A stretch of 64,000 nucleotides of DNA from Streptomyces antarcticus (GTDB lineage Bacteria > Actinomycetota > Actinomycetes > Streptomycetales > Streptomycetaceae). The notes under the pieces are model-generated. The model was not told where the DNA came from. It ran no database searches and saw only the letters and a program-made list of their open reading frames with translations. Shown piece after piece: positions 6,928 to 15,868 of this stretch (position 1 is its first letter; every line of letters starts with the position of its first letter). The translations under genes and the position numbers were made by a program. Location: contig NZ_JAPNLM010000022.1 of NCBI RefSeq assembly GCF_026627255.1, positions 62,001 to 126,000 of the forward strand. Direction: 5' to 3'.

Positions 6928-8454
6928 CTAAGGGGTACCGGCCGACGGGAGCCGTACGACGAGGCGGGCGCCCCGGACCGCCGGCTCGGCGGTGACGGAA
7001 CCGCCGTGGTGGGCGGCCAGGTCGCGGGCGATCGCCAGTCCCAGCCCGGCCCCGCCCTCGTCGCGGCTCCGCGCGTCGTCGAGACGGGTGAACCGTTCGA
7101 AGACCCGCTCCCGTTCGCCGGCGGGGATGCCCGGCCCGTCGTCGACGACGGCCAGAACGGCGGTCCGCCCCCGCGGGCCGCCGGCCGCGCGCAGCACGAC
7201 GTCCACCCGCCCGTCGGCGAACCGCTGCGCGTTGTCGAGCAGGTTGGTGACGATCCGGGCCAGCCACAGTTCGTGGCCGGTGACCCGGACGCCCGGAGCG
7301 AGATCCGCGCGGACGCGCACCCGGTCGCCGGCCCGGGCCGCCACCGTGTCCCGGACCAGGACGGTCAGGTCCAGGGGGACGGCCGGGACGGGCTGGGCGG
7401 CGTCGATCCGGGCCAGGAGCAGCAGGTCGGCCGCCAGCCGCTGGAGCCGTTCGACGTCCTGGAGCGCGCCGCCGATCAGCTCGGGCCACAGCTCCGGGTC
7501 CCGGACGGCGAGAGCCACCTCCAGCTGCGTCCGCAGGACGGTGATGGGGCTGCGCAGTTCGTGGGAGGCGTCGGCGATGAACCGCCGCTGCCGGACCCCG
7601 GAGGCCTCCAGCCGGTCCAGGGTGGCGTTCATCGTCTCGGCCAGGCGGGCGACCTCGTCGCGCGTGTCCGGCACCGGAACCCGGCGGTGCAGGTCCCGGT
7701 CCGAGATCGCGGCGACCTCCGCGCGGATCTCCTCGACCGGACGCAGCGCCCGGCCGGTGACGCGCCAGGTGACGAGGGCGACGGTGGCGACGAGCAGGGG
7801 CAGGCCGAACGCCAGCGCGGCCGTGGTCGTGTCGTCGGCGGCGTCGACGTCGCGCAGCGAGGCTCCCGCGTAGACCATGACGAGCCCGTCGGGGGTGTCG
7901 ACCACGACCTGGGCCACGCGTTGACGGTGCCCGTCCGCGAGCGGGGAGACGTTCCTCGTGCGCAGGCGGGTGCCCGGGCGGACCGCTCCGGCGGTGGCGA
8001 GCGCAGGAGCCCCGCGCATGTTGGCGCTGGACAGCAGGACGCGGCCGTCCGCGGACACCACCTGGAAGAAGTCGACGCCGGGGGCGGGGGGCCGGACCCG
8101 CCCGAGGTTGCCGACGGCCGCGAACCCGGCGACCGACTCGGCCTGCCGCCGCGCGTCGTCCTCCGCGTTGCGCAGCAGGTTCCGTTCGAGCAGCCCGACG
8201 AGGACGAACGAGGCCAGAGCCAGCGCCGCGGCCACCACGGCGGTGGCGCCGATGGTCGCGCGGGCCCGGACCGTGGTGGGCCACCAGCGTCGCCCGGCCG
8301 GCCGGGGGAGTGTGCGGCGCACCGCGCGGAGCCGCCCCGGGAGCGGGGCGAGGAGCGTACGGCGGGCCGTGGGGTGGTTGGGTCCGGTGGAGCTGACAGG
8401 GCTGACAGGGCTGACAGGGCCGGTGGGGCCGACTGGGCCGGCGGGGTCAGCCAC
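6928..8454 (-). CDS. Two-component sensor histidine kinase
   Basis: 508 residues from the GTG at 8454, chosen because it overlaps the 3' end of the response regulator by 8 bases. Order: a Pro/Gly/Ser linker made of GPV/SPV repeats (residues 6-25), TM1 (about 70-92), an extracytoplasmic sensor, TM2, HAMP, HisKA with SHELRSPITVL (H298), and HATPase with DDGPGIPAGERERVFERF and GGAGLGLAIA. This is the OmpR-type partner of the preceding regulator. The N-terminal repeat tract comes from three near-exact gctgacagg units at 8394-8420 and may vary in length between strains. Confidence 0.93.
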   Translation of the reverse strand: MADPAGPVGPTGPVSPVSPVSSTGPNHPTARRTLLAPLPGRLRAVRRTLPRPAGRRWWPTTVRARATIGATAVVAAALALASFVLVGLLERNLLRNAEDDARRQAESVAGFAAVGNLGRVRPPAPGVDFFQVVSADGRVLLSSANMRGAPALATAGAVRPGTRLRTRNVSPLADGHRQRVAQVVVDTPDGLVMVYAGASLRDVDAADDTTTAALAFGLPLLVATVALVTWRVTGRALRPVEEIRAEVAAISDRDLHRRVPVPDTRDEVARLAETMNATLDRLEASGVRQRRFIADASHELRSPITVLRTQLEVALAVRDPELWPELIGGALQDVERLQRLAADLLLLARIDAAQPVPAVPLDLTVLVRDTVAARAGDRVRVRADLAPGVRVTGHELWLARIVTNLLDNAQRFADGRVDVVLRAAGGPRGRTAVLAVVDDGPGIPAGERERVFERFTRLDDARSRDEGGAGLGLAIARDLAAHHGGSVTAEPAVRGARLVVRLPSAGTP

Positions 8455-9124
8455 CGTCGGCCGCCAGCCGGTATCCGGCGCCGCGCACGGTCTCCAGGGC
8501 ACACCGGCCGAACGGAGCGTCTATCTTGCGGCGTACCGCGCTGACGTGGACCTCCACGACGTTGGGGTCCCCGTCGAAGGCGCTGTCCCACACCTGCTCC
8601 AGGATCTCCCGCTTGGGGACCACCTCGCCCGGCCGCCGGGCGAGGTACTCCAGGACGGCGAACTCCCGTGCCGTCAGCCTGATCTCCGTACCGGCGCGGG
8701 AGCAGAGGTGCCGGGCCGGATCGAGCGCGAGGTCGCCGAACTCCAGGACCTGGGGGCTCCGCCGTCCCGTACGGCGGCCGAGCGCACGGAGCCGGGCGAC
8801 GAGGACCAGGTAGGAGAACGGTTTGGAGAGGAAGTCGTCGGCGCCCGTGTCCAGGGCCTCCGCCTCGTCGTACTCCCCGTCCTTCGCCGTGAGCATCAGG
8901 ATCCCCGACTCGTTGCCCGCCGCGCGCAGGCGGGCACAGACCCGGTAGCCGTTCAGGCCCGGCAGCATGATGTCGAGCACGATCAGGTCGTAGGCGTGCT
9001 CGGTGGCCATCCACAGCCCCTGCGGGCCGTCGAACGCCACGTCGACGGAGAACCCCTCCGACTGCAGGCCCCGTTGCAGTGCCACGGCCAGCCGCCGTTC
9101 GTCCTCCACCACCAGTACGCGCAT
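8447..9124 (-). CDS. OmpR/PhoB-family response regulator
   Basis: 225 residues. The receiver domain has acidic residues E8-D9, phosphoacceptor D51 in VLDIMLPG, and Lys in LSKPF. A winged-helix output domain follows (LTAREFAVLEYLARRPGEVV ... VVEVHVSAVRRKID). The start is ATG at 9124. It is the first gene of the pair with the kinase, and is transcribed divergently from the PepSY-like gene across a 135-base gap. Autoregulation and control of that neighbour are likely by analogy with similar actinobacterial loci. Confidence 0.94.
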   Translation of the reverse strand: MRVLVVEDERRLAVALQRGLQSEGFSVDVAFDGPQGLWMATEHAYDLIVLDIMLPGLNGYRVCARLRAAGNESGILMLTAKDGEYDEAEALDTGADDFLSKPFSYLVLVARLRALGRRTGRRSPQVLEFGDLALDPARHLCSRAGTEIRLTAREFAVLEYLARRPGEVVPKREILEQVWDSAFDGDPNVVEVHVSAVRRKIDAPFGRCALETVRGAGYRLAADGG

Positions 9125-9259
9125 GCCGAACAGGGTCTCAGGCCCGGCCGCGGCCCGGCTGAAGGGGTCTTCAGGTGGCTTCAGGCGGGCTTCAGGAAAG
9201 GCTCCGCACGCTCTGCACGAACCGGGCGCGGTGCCCGGGTGTCCAGAGGAGTCACAGGT

Positions 9260-9907
9260 ATGTCTGAGTCCGTGCCGTCGTCGGAGCAGCCCGAACGCGT
9301 TCCCGAGCCCACTCCCGGGCCCGTCCCCGGCAGCGCTCCCGAAACCGGTTCCCGGAGCCGTAAGCGGCTGGGCGGCCTGGTGCCCCGGCACCGGGGTGCC
9401 CGCTGGGCGGCGGCCGCGGCCGCCGTGGTGATCGTCGGCGGTGGCATCGCGGTGGTGGCGGTGGCCGCTGCCGACCGGCATCCCGACCGGCACCGCTCCG
9501 GCGCGTTCGAGTTCCGGGCCCGCGGCGAAGGCGGCGAAGGCGGCCGGCGCGGGGGAGCGGGTGCGGGGGAGTTCCGCGCGCGGGAGTTCCGCGCGGGCGA
9601 GCGGCTCGTACGGACGGAGCCGGGGGCGCCGGGGCCGCGCGAGGGGTCCGCCGACGCCGGTCCGCGACCGGTGTCGCCGAAGGGGGCGCCGGCCCCGCTG
9701 CCGTCGCTGGGCATCGGGGAGGCGGCGCAGAAGGCGGCGGGAGCGGTCAGCGGGGGCAAGGTGGAGAGCCTCCGGGTGGTCGGCCAGAAGGGCGGCGGCA
9801 GCGCGTGGTCGGCGGTGGTCCTCGGGCCCGACGGCGTCCGGCACGCCGTCACGGTGTCGGGTACGGACGGCACGGTCACCGGCAACACGGTCGTACCCGG
9901 CCGGTAG
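9260..9907 (+). CDS. Membrane-anchored PepSY-like protein
   Basis: 215 residues, starting at ATG 9260 behind a GAGGAG site. A Pro-rich cytoplasmic N-terminus (about 50 residues) leads to one membrane helix (about 55-75), a charged Gly/Arg/Glu-rich low-complexity stretch, and a C-terminal domain of about 65 residues (GIGEAAQKAAGAVSGGKVESLRVV ...) whose pattern fits a PepSY repeat. PepSY proteins are often encoded next to, and controlled by, two-component systems and are thought to modulate extracytoplasmic proteases or envelope stress. The domain call is by eye. Confidence 0.65.
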   Translation: MSESVPSSEQPERVPEPTPGPVPGSAPETGSRSRKRLGGLVPRHRGARWAAAAAAVVIVGGGIAVVAVAAADRHPDRHRSGAFEFRARGEGGEGGRRGGAGAGEFRAREFRAGERLVRTEPGAPGPREGSADAGPRPVSPKGAPAPLPSLGIGEAAQKAAGAVSGGKVESLRVVGQKGGGSAWSAVVLGPDGVRHAVTVSGTDGTVTGNTVVPGR

Positions 9908-9932
9908 CGGCGGACGGGCCCTCGCGGGGACG

Positions 9933-10006
9933 GTGACCCGTGCGGCCGGTCACCCGTGCGGCCGGTCACCCGTGCGGCCGGTCCGCCCGTGCGGCCGGTC
10001 CGCCCG
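9933..10006. repeat. 16-bp tandem repeat after the PepSY-like gene
   Basis: Three copies of GT(C/G)ACCCGTGCGGCCG (9933-9948, 9949-9964, 9965-9980), a 17-base variant copy (9981-9997) and a partial fifth copy. It begins 25 bases after a stop codon. It has no spacers and so is not a CRISPR. Confidence 0.9.
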
Positions 10007-10155
10007 CGGAGGGCCGTCCGCCCGGTGACCATCACCGCGGCGCCCGCCCGGCCGGGATGCGACCGCGGCTCCGGAGGCATACGGATCCAGCGGGCCCCGG
10101 AGCGTCACGGCCCCGGTCCGGACCGTCCGGTGCACGGTGCGATGGGGGAGGGCAC

Positions 10156-10377
10156 GTGGACAAGCAGGTGCCGGTAGGGGCAGGGGCGCTCGTCATGGGG
10201 CTGGTGGTGCTCGGGGGCAGCGGTTTCCTCGCACGCGAGGCAGCGGAACCCGACCACGTCTTCGGCCGGGCCAGCGCCGCGCATCCCGTGTTCGCCCGGG
10301 TGATGCCCTTGATCGCGGGCACCGTGATGACCCTGATGGGCGTCCTGGTGCTCACGGGGGTCCTCGGCGCCGGCTGA
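10156..10377 (+). CDS. Small two-helix membrane protein
   Basis: 73 residues from GTG 10156, with a GGGGGAGGG ribosome site 4 bases upstream. Two hydrophobic segments (about residues 6-24 and 49-72) are separated by a short charged loop (REAAEPDHVFGR). No family is recognised. It lies between the PepSY-like gene and doxX on the same strand and may be co-transcribed with doxX, though a 121-base gap separates them. Confidence 0.6.
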   Translation: MDKQVPVGAGALVMGLVVLGGSGFLAREAAEPDHVFGRASAAHPVFARVMPLIAGTVMTLMGVLVLTGVLGAG

Positions 10378-10498
10378 GGCGGCCCGGGGCTCCGTAGGCT
10401 CCGTTCGGCGGATCCGGGGGCGGTTCGGGGTCCGCGGCGCCCTGAGTGGATACGGATGGTGTGTCGCTCCGCGTTCGGCCACCTCGAGGGAGAATCCG

Positions 10499-11044
10499 AT
10501 GAGCCGCATCAACCGACGTGACCTCGCGCTGCTGGCGCTGCGTGCCGGGACCGGGGCCGTGCTGATGGCGCACGGTACGCAGAAGCTGTTCGGGTGGTTC
10601 GGCGGCGGCGGCCTGGAGAAGACCGCGGCCGCGATGGAGCACATGGGCTTCACCCCCGGGCGGCACAGCGCCGTCGCCGCGGGCCTCGGGGAGGCCGGTG
10701 GCGGGGCGCTGCTGGTGCTCGGCCTGGCCACCCCGGCCGCCGGAGCCGCGGCGGCCGGGGCCATGGCGGGGGCGGTGGCGGTGCACGCCCCCGCCGGGTT
10801 CTTCGCCCAGGACGGCGGGTTCGAGTACCCCGCGTTCCTCGGGTTCACCGCGGCCGCCATCGGCCTCGCCGGCGCGGGCAGGTACTCCGTCGACCATGCC
10901 ACCGGGCACACCTTCGACCGGTCCTGGATGCTCGCGCTGGCCTTCACCGGCAGCGCGCTGGCGGCCGCCGCGGTGGTCACCAAGCGCGCGCGGTCCGAGT
11001 CCGAGTCCGAGTCCGAAGGGACGGAGCCCGAGGTGGGGCACTGA
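10499..11044 (+). CDS. DoxX family membrane protein
   Basis: 181 residues with four hydrophobic helices. The N-terminal motif LRAGTGAVLMAHGTQKLFGWF is diagnostic for DoxX. These inner-membrane proteins are linked to redox homeostasis and terminal oxidase or thiosulfate-oxidation systems; the actinobacterial ones have no fixed role. The C-terminus has a Ser-Glu repeat (SESESES) encoded by GAGTCC repeats. The start has GAGGGAG 7 bases upstream. Confidence 0.85.
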   Translation: MSRINRRDLALLALRAGTGAVLMAHGTQKLFGWFGGGGLEKTAAAMEHMGFTPGRHSAVAAGLGEAGGGALLVLGLATPAAGAAAAGAMAGAVAVHAPAGFFAQDGGFEYPAFLGFTAAAIGLAGAGRYSVDHATGHTFDRSWMLALAFTGSALAAAAVVTKRARSESESESEGTEPEVGH

Positions 11045-11069
11045 CCGTCCGGAGCCGGGGGCCGCGCGC

Positions 11070-11774
11070 TCAGGCCGCGGCGCCCGCTTCCCGCTTCAGG
11101 CGCCGTGCGAGGCGGTCGCGGTCGGTGTAGAGGTCGGACCCGGTCGGGACCAGCACCCCGTTGATCTCCATGGCCGGCGTGCCCCGGACGGGAGAACCGT
11201 CGAGCGCGGTGGCGGAGGACTCGACGAACCCCCGGTGCGCGGTGTCCCGTACCGCCGCGTCGAAAGCCGGGCCGCGCAGGCCGTCGACCATGCCGGCCAG
11301 GGTGAGCAGCCCCTCCTGCGTGATGCCACGGGGCCCGCGCACCTTGTCGTGGTAGCGGTAGAGCCGGTGGTGGTACTCGTCGAACCTGCCCTGGTCCAGG
11401 GCGGCGCGCAGCGCGTTGACGGCGAGCTTCGACCCGGGGCCGAGGAAGGACCCCAGCGTGAACTGGAGCTGCAGTCCACCGTTGCGGACCGCGCGCTTGA
11501 GGTAGGGCCCGGTGCCCTCCGTCTCGAACTCGGCGCAGGCCGGGCAGCTCGGGTCCTCGTACAGCCGCACTCTGAGGGCGGCGTTGGGGTCGCCGAGCAC
11601 GATGGTGGTGCCGTCGGAGGACAGTGACTCCGCGGCCGAAGGCAGTCGGCCGCCGCCGGACGACACGCCCAGCGGACCGGTGTCGGCCCCCGGTTCGCCA
11701 CACGCGCCGACGGCCGACGCCACCGTGATGGCCGCGGCGGCGGCCAGGAAGCCGCGTCTGGATCTGACCTGCAT
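11070..11774 (-). CDS. DsbA-like thioredoxin-fold lipoprotein
   Basis: 234 residues. The signal peptide has a twin-Arg-like start (RSRRGFLAAAA) and a lipobox ending at C25 (SAVGAC), so the protein is probably a membrane-anchored lipoprotein. A thioredoxin fold follows with active site CPAC (77-80) in LYEDPSCPACAEFE and a cis-Pro region GTPAM. It probably oxidises or isomerises disulfides of exported proteins. The ribosome site GGGGAGGG lies within or beside a hairpin (11785-11804) that might limit initiation. Confidence 0.9.
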   Translation of the reverse strand: MQVRSRRGFLAAAAAITVASAVGACGEPGADTGPLGVSSGGGRLPSAAESLSSDGTTIVLGDPNAALRVRLYEDPSCPACAEFETEGTGPYLKRAVRNGGLQLQFTLGSFLGPGSKLAVNALRAALDQGRFDEYHHRLYRYHDKVRGPRGITQEGLLTLAGMVDGLRGPAFDAAVRDTAHRGFVESSATALDGSPVRGTPAMEINGVLVPTGSDLYTDRDRLARRLKREAGAAA

Positions 11775-11784
11775 GGATGTACCC

Positions 11785-11804
11785 TCCCCTGGATCAACAG
11801 GGGA
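11785..11804 (-). promoter_or_regulatory. Hairpin overlapping the ribosome site of the DsbA-like gene
   Basis: Perfect 7-base arms TCCCCTG / CAGGGGA flank a 6-base loop. On the transcript the 3' arm CAGGGGA merges directly into the GGGGAGGG ribosome site of the gene starting at 11774. If transcribed, folding would occlude part of the site. Whether the transcript starts upstream of it is unknown. Confidence 0.4.
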
Positions 11805-12002
11805 AGAGGTTACGCGGTCGGCCGACGCCCCACGCACCGGGTTTTCGGCGCCTCCCCGGGGGTCGGCCCCGGTGGCCGGCTCAGGCGGCCGGCGTCGGAA
11901 TCCGGCCGCCGGGCAGCCGGACCGCCCGCGCCCGCAGCGATACGTGGGATCATCCGGCTGCGCCCGTGCCGGACCGGGCGCCCGGTCCGGCGGGGGAGGA
12001 CG

Positions 12003-12248
12003 ATGTCGCGACGGTGGCGACGGGTGGTGGCGGGCTGGGCGGCGCTCACGCTGGCGGGCGGCGCGTTCACGCTTTACCTGCACGAATGGGCGGGCGTCGC
12101 GACGCCCGCCGGCCCGGCGCGGGAGCGCGCTCCCGCGCCGGAGACCGACCCCGCATCCTGCCCGAGCGCGACCCCGGGCACGAACAGCACGCCGGGCACG
12201 AACAGCGGCCCCGCCCTGCTCGTGTGCGCCTACTGGGAACGGAGCTAG
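12003..12248 (+). CDS. Small secreted or anchored protein of unknown function
   Basis: 81 residues from ATG 12003, directly behind GGGGGAGGAC. An Arg-rich start and one hydrophobic segment (about 9-25) suggest a signal anchor. The exported part has the repeat TPGTNSTPGTNS and two Cys (SCPS and VCAYW) that could pair. No family is recognised. It is convergent with nadE. Confidence 0.6.
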   Translation: MSRRWRRVVAGWAALTLAGGAFTLYLHEWAGVATPAGPARERAPAPETDPASCPSATPGTNSTPGTNSGPALLVCAYWERS

Positions 12249-12304
12249 GGGGTGACGCCACCGCTCCGGGCCCGTCGCAGGGCCCGCCGCCGGGCAGTGA
12301 TCCG

Positions 12305-13135
12305 CTACGGGGCGATCGGGAGCTGCCGCTTGTGCTCGGTGAGGCGGTAGCGGCGGACGATCTTGTCGAAGGCCTGCTCGGCGATCGGCTTGCCCTCCAG
12401 GAAGTCGTCGATGTCGTCGTACGTGACACCGAGCGCGTCCTCGTCGGCCTTGCCCGGGTCGAGGGTCTCCAGGTCCGCCGTGGGGACCTTCCACACCAGC
12501 TCCGCGGGCGCGCCCAGCGCGTCGGCGACGGCACGCACCCGGCGCTTGGTCAGTCCGGTCAGCGGGACCAGGTCGGCCGCGCCGTCGCCGAACTTCGTGA
12601 AGAAGCCGGAGACGGCCTCGGCCGCGTGATCGGTGCCGACGACCAGGCCGTCGTGCGCGCCGGCCACCGCGTACTGGGCGATCATGCGCTGGCGGGCCTT
12701 GATGTTGCCCTGGACGAAGTCCTGGTGCGCGGCGTCACGGAAGGCGGTGCCGCCGGCCAGGGAGGCGTCCAGGGCGGCGTCGCTCGCGGGCTTCACGTCG
12801 ACCGTCAGCACCCGGTCCGCCTCGATGAAGCCGAGGGCGAGCTGGGCGTCCTTCTCGTCGGCCTGCACGCCGTAGGGCAGCCGCATGGCGTAGAAGGTCG
12901 CGTCGTGGCCGGCCGCGCGGGCCCGCTCCACGGCGAGCTGGCAGAGCCGTCCGGCGGTGGTGGAGTCCACACCGCCGCTGATCCCGAGCACCAGGGAGCG
13001 CAGGCCGGTGGAGGTCAGCCGCTCGGCCAGGAAGGCCGTCCGGCGCTCGATCTCGCGCTCGGCGTCGAAGGTCTGCGCCACCTGGAGTTCCCGGGCGATC
13101 TCCTGCTGCAGGGCGGTGGATGCCGGCCGGCTCAC
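12305..13135 (-). CDS. nadE: Ammonia-dependent NAD(+) synthetase
   Basis: 276 residues. It converts nicotinic acid adenine dinucleotide to NAD with ATP and ammonia, the last step of NAD synthesis. The ATP pyrophosphatase P-loop SGGVDST is at 53-59. Other family blocks are GNIKARQRM, VGTDHAAE, FTKFGDGAADL and PTADLE. The length matches the single-domain, glutaminase-free form. The GTG start has GAGGAG 7 bases upstream. Cytoplasmic. Confidence 0.96.
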   Translation of the reverse strand: MSRPASTALQQEIARELQVAQTFDAEREIERRTAFLAERLTSTGLRSLVLGISGGVDSTTAGRLCQLAVERARAAGHDATFYAMRLPYGVQADEKDAQLALGFIEADRVLTVDVKPASDAALDASLAGGTAFRDAAHQDFVQGNIKARQRMIAQYAVAGAHDGLVVGTDHAAEAVSGFFTKFGDGAADLVPLTGLTKRRVRAVADALGAPAELVWKVPTADLETLDPGKADEDALGVTYDDIDDFLEGKPIAEQAFDKIVRRYRLTEHKRQLPIAP

Positions 13136-13300
13136 GGCTGCTCCTCGTGGTCGTTCGTCGATGGTGCGTGGTGCGCTGTCCCGTCGACCCTAGTCGAAGC
13201 CGCCGGCCCGGGACGGGCGGGTCCGCTGTCGCTGCCCGCCCGCCCCTCCGTCCCTCCACTTCGCGTACGCCGTGCCGGCCTCCCCGGTACGCGTGCCTCC

Positions 13301-14254
13301 TCAGGCTCCGGCCGCGATCAGCGAGGCGGCCAGCCGCATCCGTTCGTCGAGCTGCTTCCTCGCCCGGTCCAGCGTCTCGGCGTTCCGCTCGATCAGCTGC
13401 TTCTGGTAGGCGGTCTCGACCGTGTACCAGGTGCCCACCAGGTTGGTCCGCTGCTTGCAGGCCACGTCCTGCTTGGCGGTGGCGATGGCCTGGGCACCGC
13501 TCAGGTTGGTGTCGTTGATGCCGGGCGGCGGGTCCATCGGGTTGTCGGCGGTGTAGCCGTGCTCGGCCATGCACGCGCTCCATGCCCCGATCGCCTTGAC
13601 GACCCGGCTGTCCTTGCGGGAGCGGGCGAACCCGTCGAAGCCGAAGGAGTGCGGGACCATGCTGTCCAGGGTGTCCGCGGTCGGCGCGTACAGCTTCAGG
13701 GCGCTCTCCCGCAGACAGCCGCCCGCCGGCACCTTCCGGCCGCCGACGACCGTGGTCGCCGCGTCCGACTTCTCCGCCTCGTCCTGGCTCATCGGCACCG
13801 GCTTCGACGGGTCCACCTCCAGTCCGTGCAGCACCAGTTGCTCGTTGGGGCCGAGGGCCTGCCCCGGCGGTTTCGGCGCGCCGGCCGTATCGGGGTTCTC
13901 GTACCCGAGCCGGGCCGCCGCGGCCGCGTCGGAGAGGCCGTACCGGCGGCTCTCGCCGTGCTTCTCCGCCGACGCGGCCTTGCGCCGCAGCTGGTAGCGG
14001 AAGCCGTAGCGCCGCATGCACTGGTCGACGAGTACGTCCTGCGCCTCGTCGAGCATGCCGAGCTGGCGGGCGTCCGGTACGTACGGGGCCAACGGGAAGG
14101 CGAGGGACCGGCTTTCGAGCAGCGCGGGCACGGCGCCGATCGCGGGTTCGGGCGGGGGGTCGTCGGCGTCTGACGCGGAGCATCCGGTCAGCAGGAGCGT
14201 CAGCGCGACCGCGGAAGCGGTCAGTACGAGAGGTGTGGGACGCGGCGGGAACAT
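13301..14254 (-). CDS. Lipoprotein of unknown function
   Basis: 317 residues from ATG 14254 (GGAG 7 bases upstream). The lipobox is LLLTGC, so it is a surface lipoprotein. The mature part is mostly helical, with four further Cys in pairs (QCMRRYGFRY, GGCLRES, SACMAEHGY, DVACKQRT) and a coiled-coil-like C-terminus. Similar lipoproteins with CM...YGF repeats are common in Streptomyces but have no assigned role. An upstream in-frame extension lacks a ribosome site and was not used. Confidence 0.8.
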   Translation of the reverse strand: MFPPRPTPLVLTASAVALTLLLTGCSASDADDPPPEPAIGAVPALLESRSLAFPLAPYVPDARQLGMLDEAQDVLVDQCMRRYGFRYQLRRKAASAEKHGESRRYGLSDAAAAARLGYENPDTAGAPKPPGQALGPNEQLVLHGLEVDPSKPVPMSQDEAEKSDAATTVVGGRKVPAGGCLRESALKLYAPTADTLDSMVPHSFGFDGFARSRKDSRVVKAIGAWSACMAEHGYTADNPMDPPPGINDTNLSGAQAIATAKQDVACKQRTNLVGTWYTVETAYQKQLIERNAETLDRARKQLDERMRLAASLIAAGA

Positions 14255-14456
14255 GGGGCTCCGATGCGGGGACGGCCGGAACACGGGCGCGGCCGCTCTG
14301 GCCGGCGCTTGCGGACGGAGCGGCCGACGCGCGTGGGGGGACTCGGTGAACGCGCGTGGACGGGCCTGGGGGGTGTCGTCGCAGTCGTTCCGTGCGCCTG
14401 GGGGGCGGGCCGTGCGTGCCAGGCGCCGCACGGCAGGAGCGAGTGTGACGACACCC

Positions 14457-14852
14457 CTAGTTGAAGTAGGCGGACGATATCGAGTTGGTGAAGGTCGCGT
14501 TCGTGTTGCCCCGGGCGCCGGCGGCGATGGTGGCGCCGTAGCCGCCGCCCTTCCAGTCCGTGTGTATGTTCCACGAGTAGATGTCCCGGTTCGAGTAGGA
14601 CTCCGTCCAGTCGTTCGTCAACTGGTACGCGCAGCTCTGCGAACCCTTGAAGAAGTCGTCCGCGAAGTTGCTGTCCGAGACGTTGAGGTCCAGGACCGAG
14701 TTCTGCTGGTTCTGGTAGCAGAACAAGCCGAACTCCCCACTGGTGAGCCAGCCGTCCTTGTCGGCGGCCGAGGCGGAGCCGGCGCCGGCGCCGAGGGTGG
14801 CGAGGAGCAGGCCGGCGGCCGCGACGGTGCGCAGGGAGCTGCGGAGCTTCAT
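14457..14852 (-). CDS. Secreted peptidase-inhibitor I36-like (beta/gamma-crystallin-type) protein
   Basis: 131 residues: a signal peptide of about 29 residues (ends GSASA-ADKDG), then a small Asn/Ser/aromatic-rich domain beginning SGEFGLFCYQNQ. That start resembles the opening of the I36 inhibitor/beta-gamma crystallin fold. Two Cys (FCYQ and SCAYQL) could pair. The protein is secreted. The family call rests on the first 30 mature residues; a generic secreted beta protein is the alternative. Confidence 0.6.
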   Translation of the reverse strand: MKLRSSLRTVAAAGLLLATLGAGAGSASAADKDGWLTSGEFGLFCYQNQQNSVLDLNVSDSNFADDFFKGSQSCAYQLTNDWTESYSNRDIYSWNIHTDWKGGGYGATIAAGARGNTNATFTNSISSAYFN

Positions 14853-14989
14853 CAGTCATGCCTTTCGGTCGAACTGTCACGATGTCGATGGGCGGAACGT
14901 CCGGCCGCCGACGGCCGGGATCTGACCGCGAAGAAGTGGATCACGCCTGCACCGGACCCGCAACTGTCCCTGAGCCCAGGGGCATTGAT

Positions 14990-15868
14990 TCAGCCGGACC
15001 CCGGCGTCGGGCGTCGGGAGGGCGCGGGGCCGCTCGTACCGGGGCGGCGGCCCCAGGCGGTGATCATTCCGGGTGACAGGTCGGCGCAGTCCGGCGAGTC
15101 GAGGTACCGGACCGCCTCGTCGATCGCCGCGCCGTCCACCAGACCCGTCGAGGTCATCGCCTTGGCCGCACGGTTCCAGGTCCCGGCCCAGAACCGGCTG
15201 ATGGGGCTGCCGGGGGTGAGGGGCGGGACGTGGATCTCCGCGGCCACCGAGTCGAGCCCCGCGGTGCGCAGCAGTTGCGGGTACCGGGGTGTCCAGGAGA
15301 CGTCGGTGCCGATGGTCTCGCGCAGGCCCCGCCACATCGCCCCCATGGCCCGGGTGTACGGGGTCGCGGGCGCGATGGCGCTGGTCAGGTCGATGGCGTC
15401 ACTGAGGACGAGCACTCCGCCGGGCAGGAGGAGCTCGCTGAAGGCGTTGATCAGGTGCTGCCGTGCGGGCAGGTGCATCAGGACGAAGCGGGCGTGGACC
15501 AGGTGGAACCGGCCGGGATCGAACCCCGGGTCGCAGACGTCCGCCTCCAGGGCGTCGAGTCCCGGCTCGGGGCGCGAGGCGAGGAAGCGGACGTCGCGGT
15601 CGACGGCCAGCACGCTCGCGACGCCCGCCTCGCGCAGCAGCCGCCGGGCGACGCTCCCGGTTCCCGCTCCCAGATCGAGGCAGGTCCAGCCGGGGCCGGC
15701 GCCCAGGCCGCGCAGCCGGGCGAGCGTCACGTCGTCGTAGGCGAGCGCGCCGAGGTCGATCCGCTCGTCCTCCCCCGCCTGGCCGGGCGGGAACACCGCC
15801 GTGCCGTAGTGGCCGGGGGCCGAGGTCTCTGGGCGGGTTCCGCCGCCGTTCGGGGCGTGTGCGCACAT
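14990..15868 (-). CDS. SAM-dependent methyltransferase
   Basis: 292-residue class I methyltransferase. The SAM loop is LDLGAGTGSVARRL (about 64-77), the acidic residue ending strand 2 is in AVDRD, then EADVCDPGF, and the post-I motif is LLLPGGVLVLSDAID. The C-terminal part (WAGTWNRAAKAM, then PGMITAWGRRP) is typical of small-molecule methyltransferases in actinobacteria. The substrate is unknown. It stands alone, in the direction of the I36-like gene. Confidence 0.85.
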   Translation of the reverse strand: MCAHAPNGGGTRPETSAPGHYGTAVFPPGQAGEDERIDLGALAYDDVTLARLRGLGAGPGWTCLDLGAGTGSVARRLLREAGVASVLAVDRDVRFLASRPEPGLDALEADVCDPGFDPGRFHLVHARFVLMHLPARQHLINAFSELLLPGGVLVLSDAIDLTSAIAPATPYTRAMGAMWRGLRETIGTDVSWTPRYPQLLRTAGLDSVAAEIHVPPLTPGSPISRFWAGTWNRAAKAMTSTGLVDGAAIDEAVRYLDSPDCADLSPGMITAWGRRPGTSGPAPSRRPTPGSG

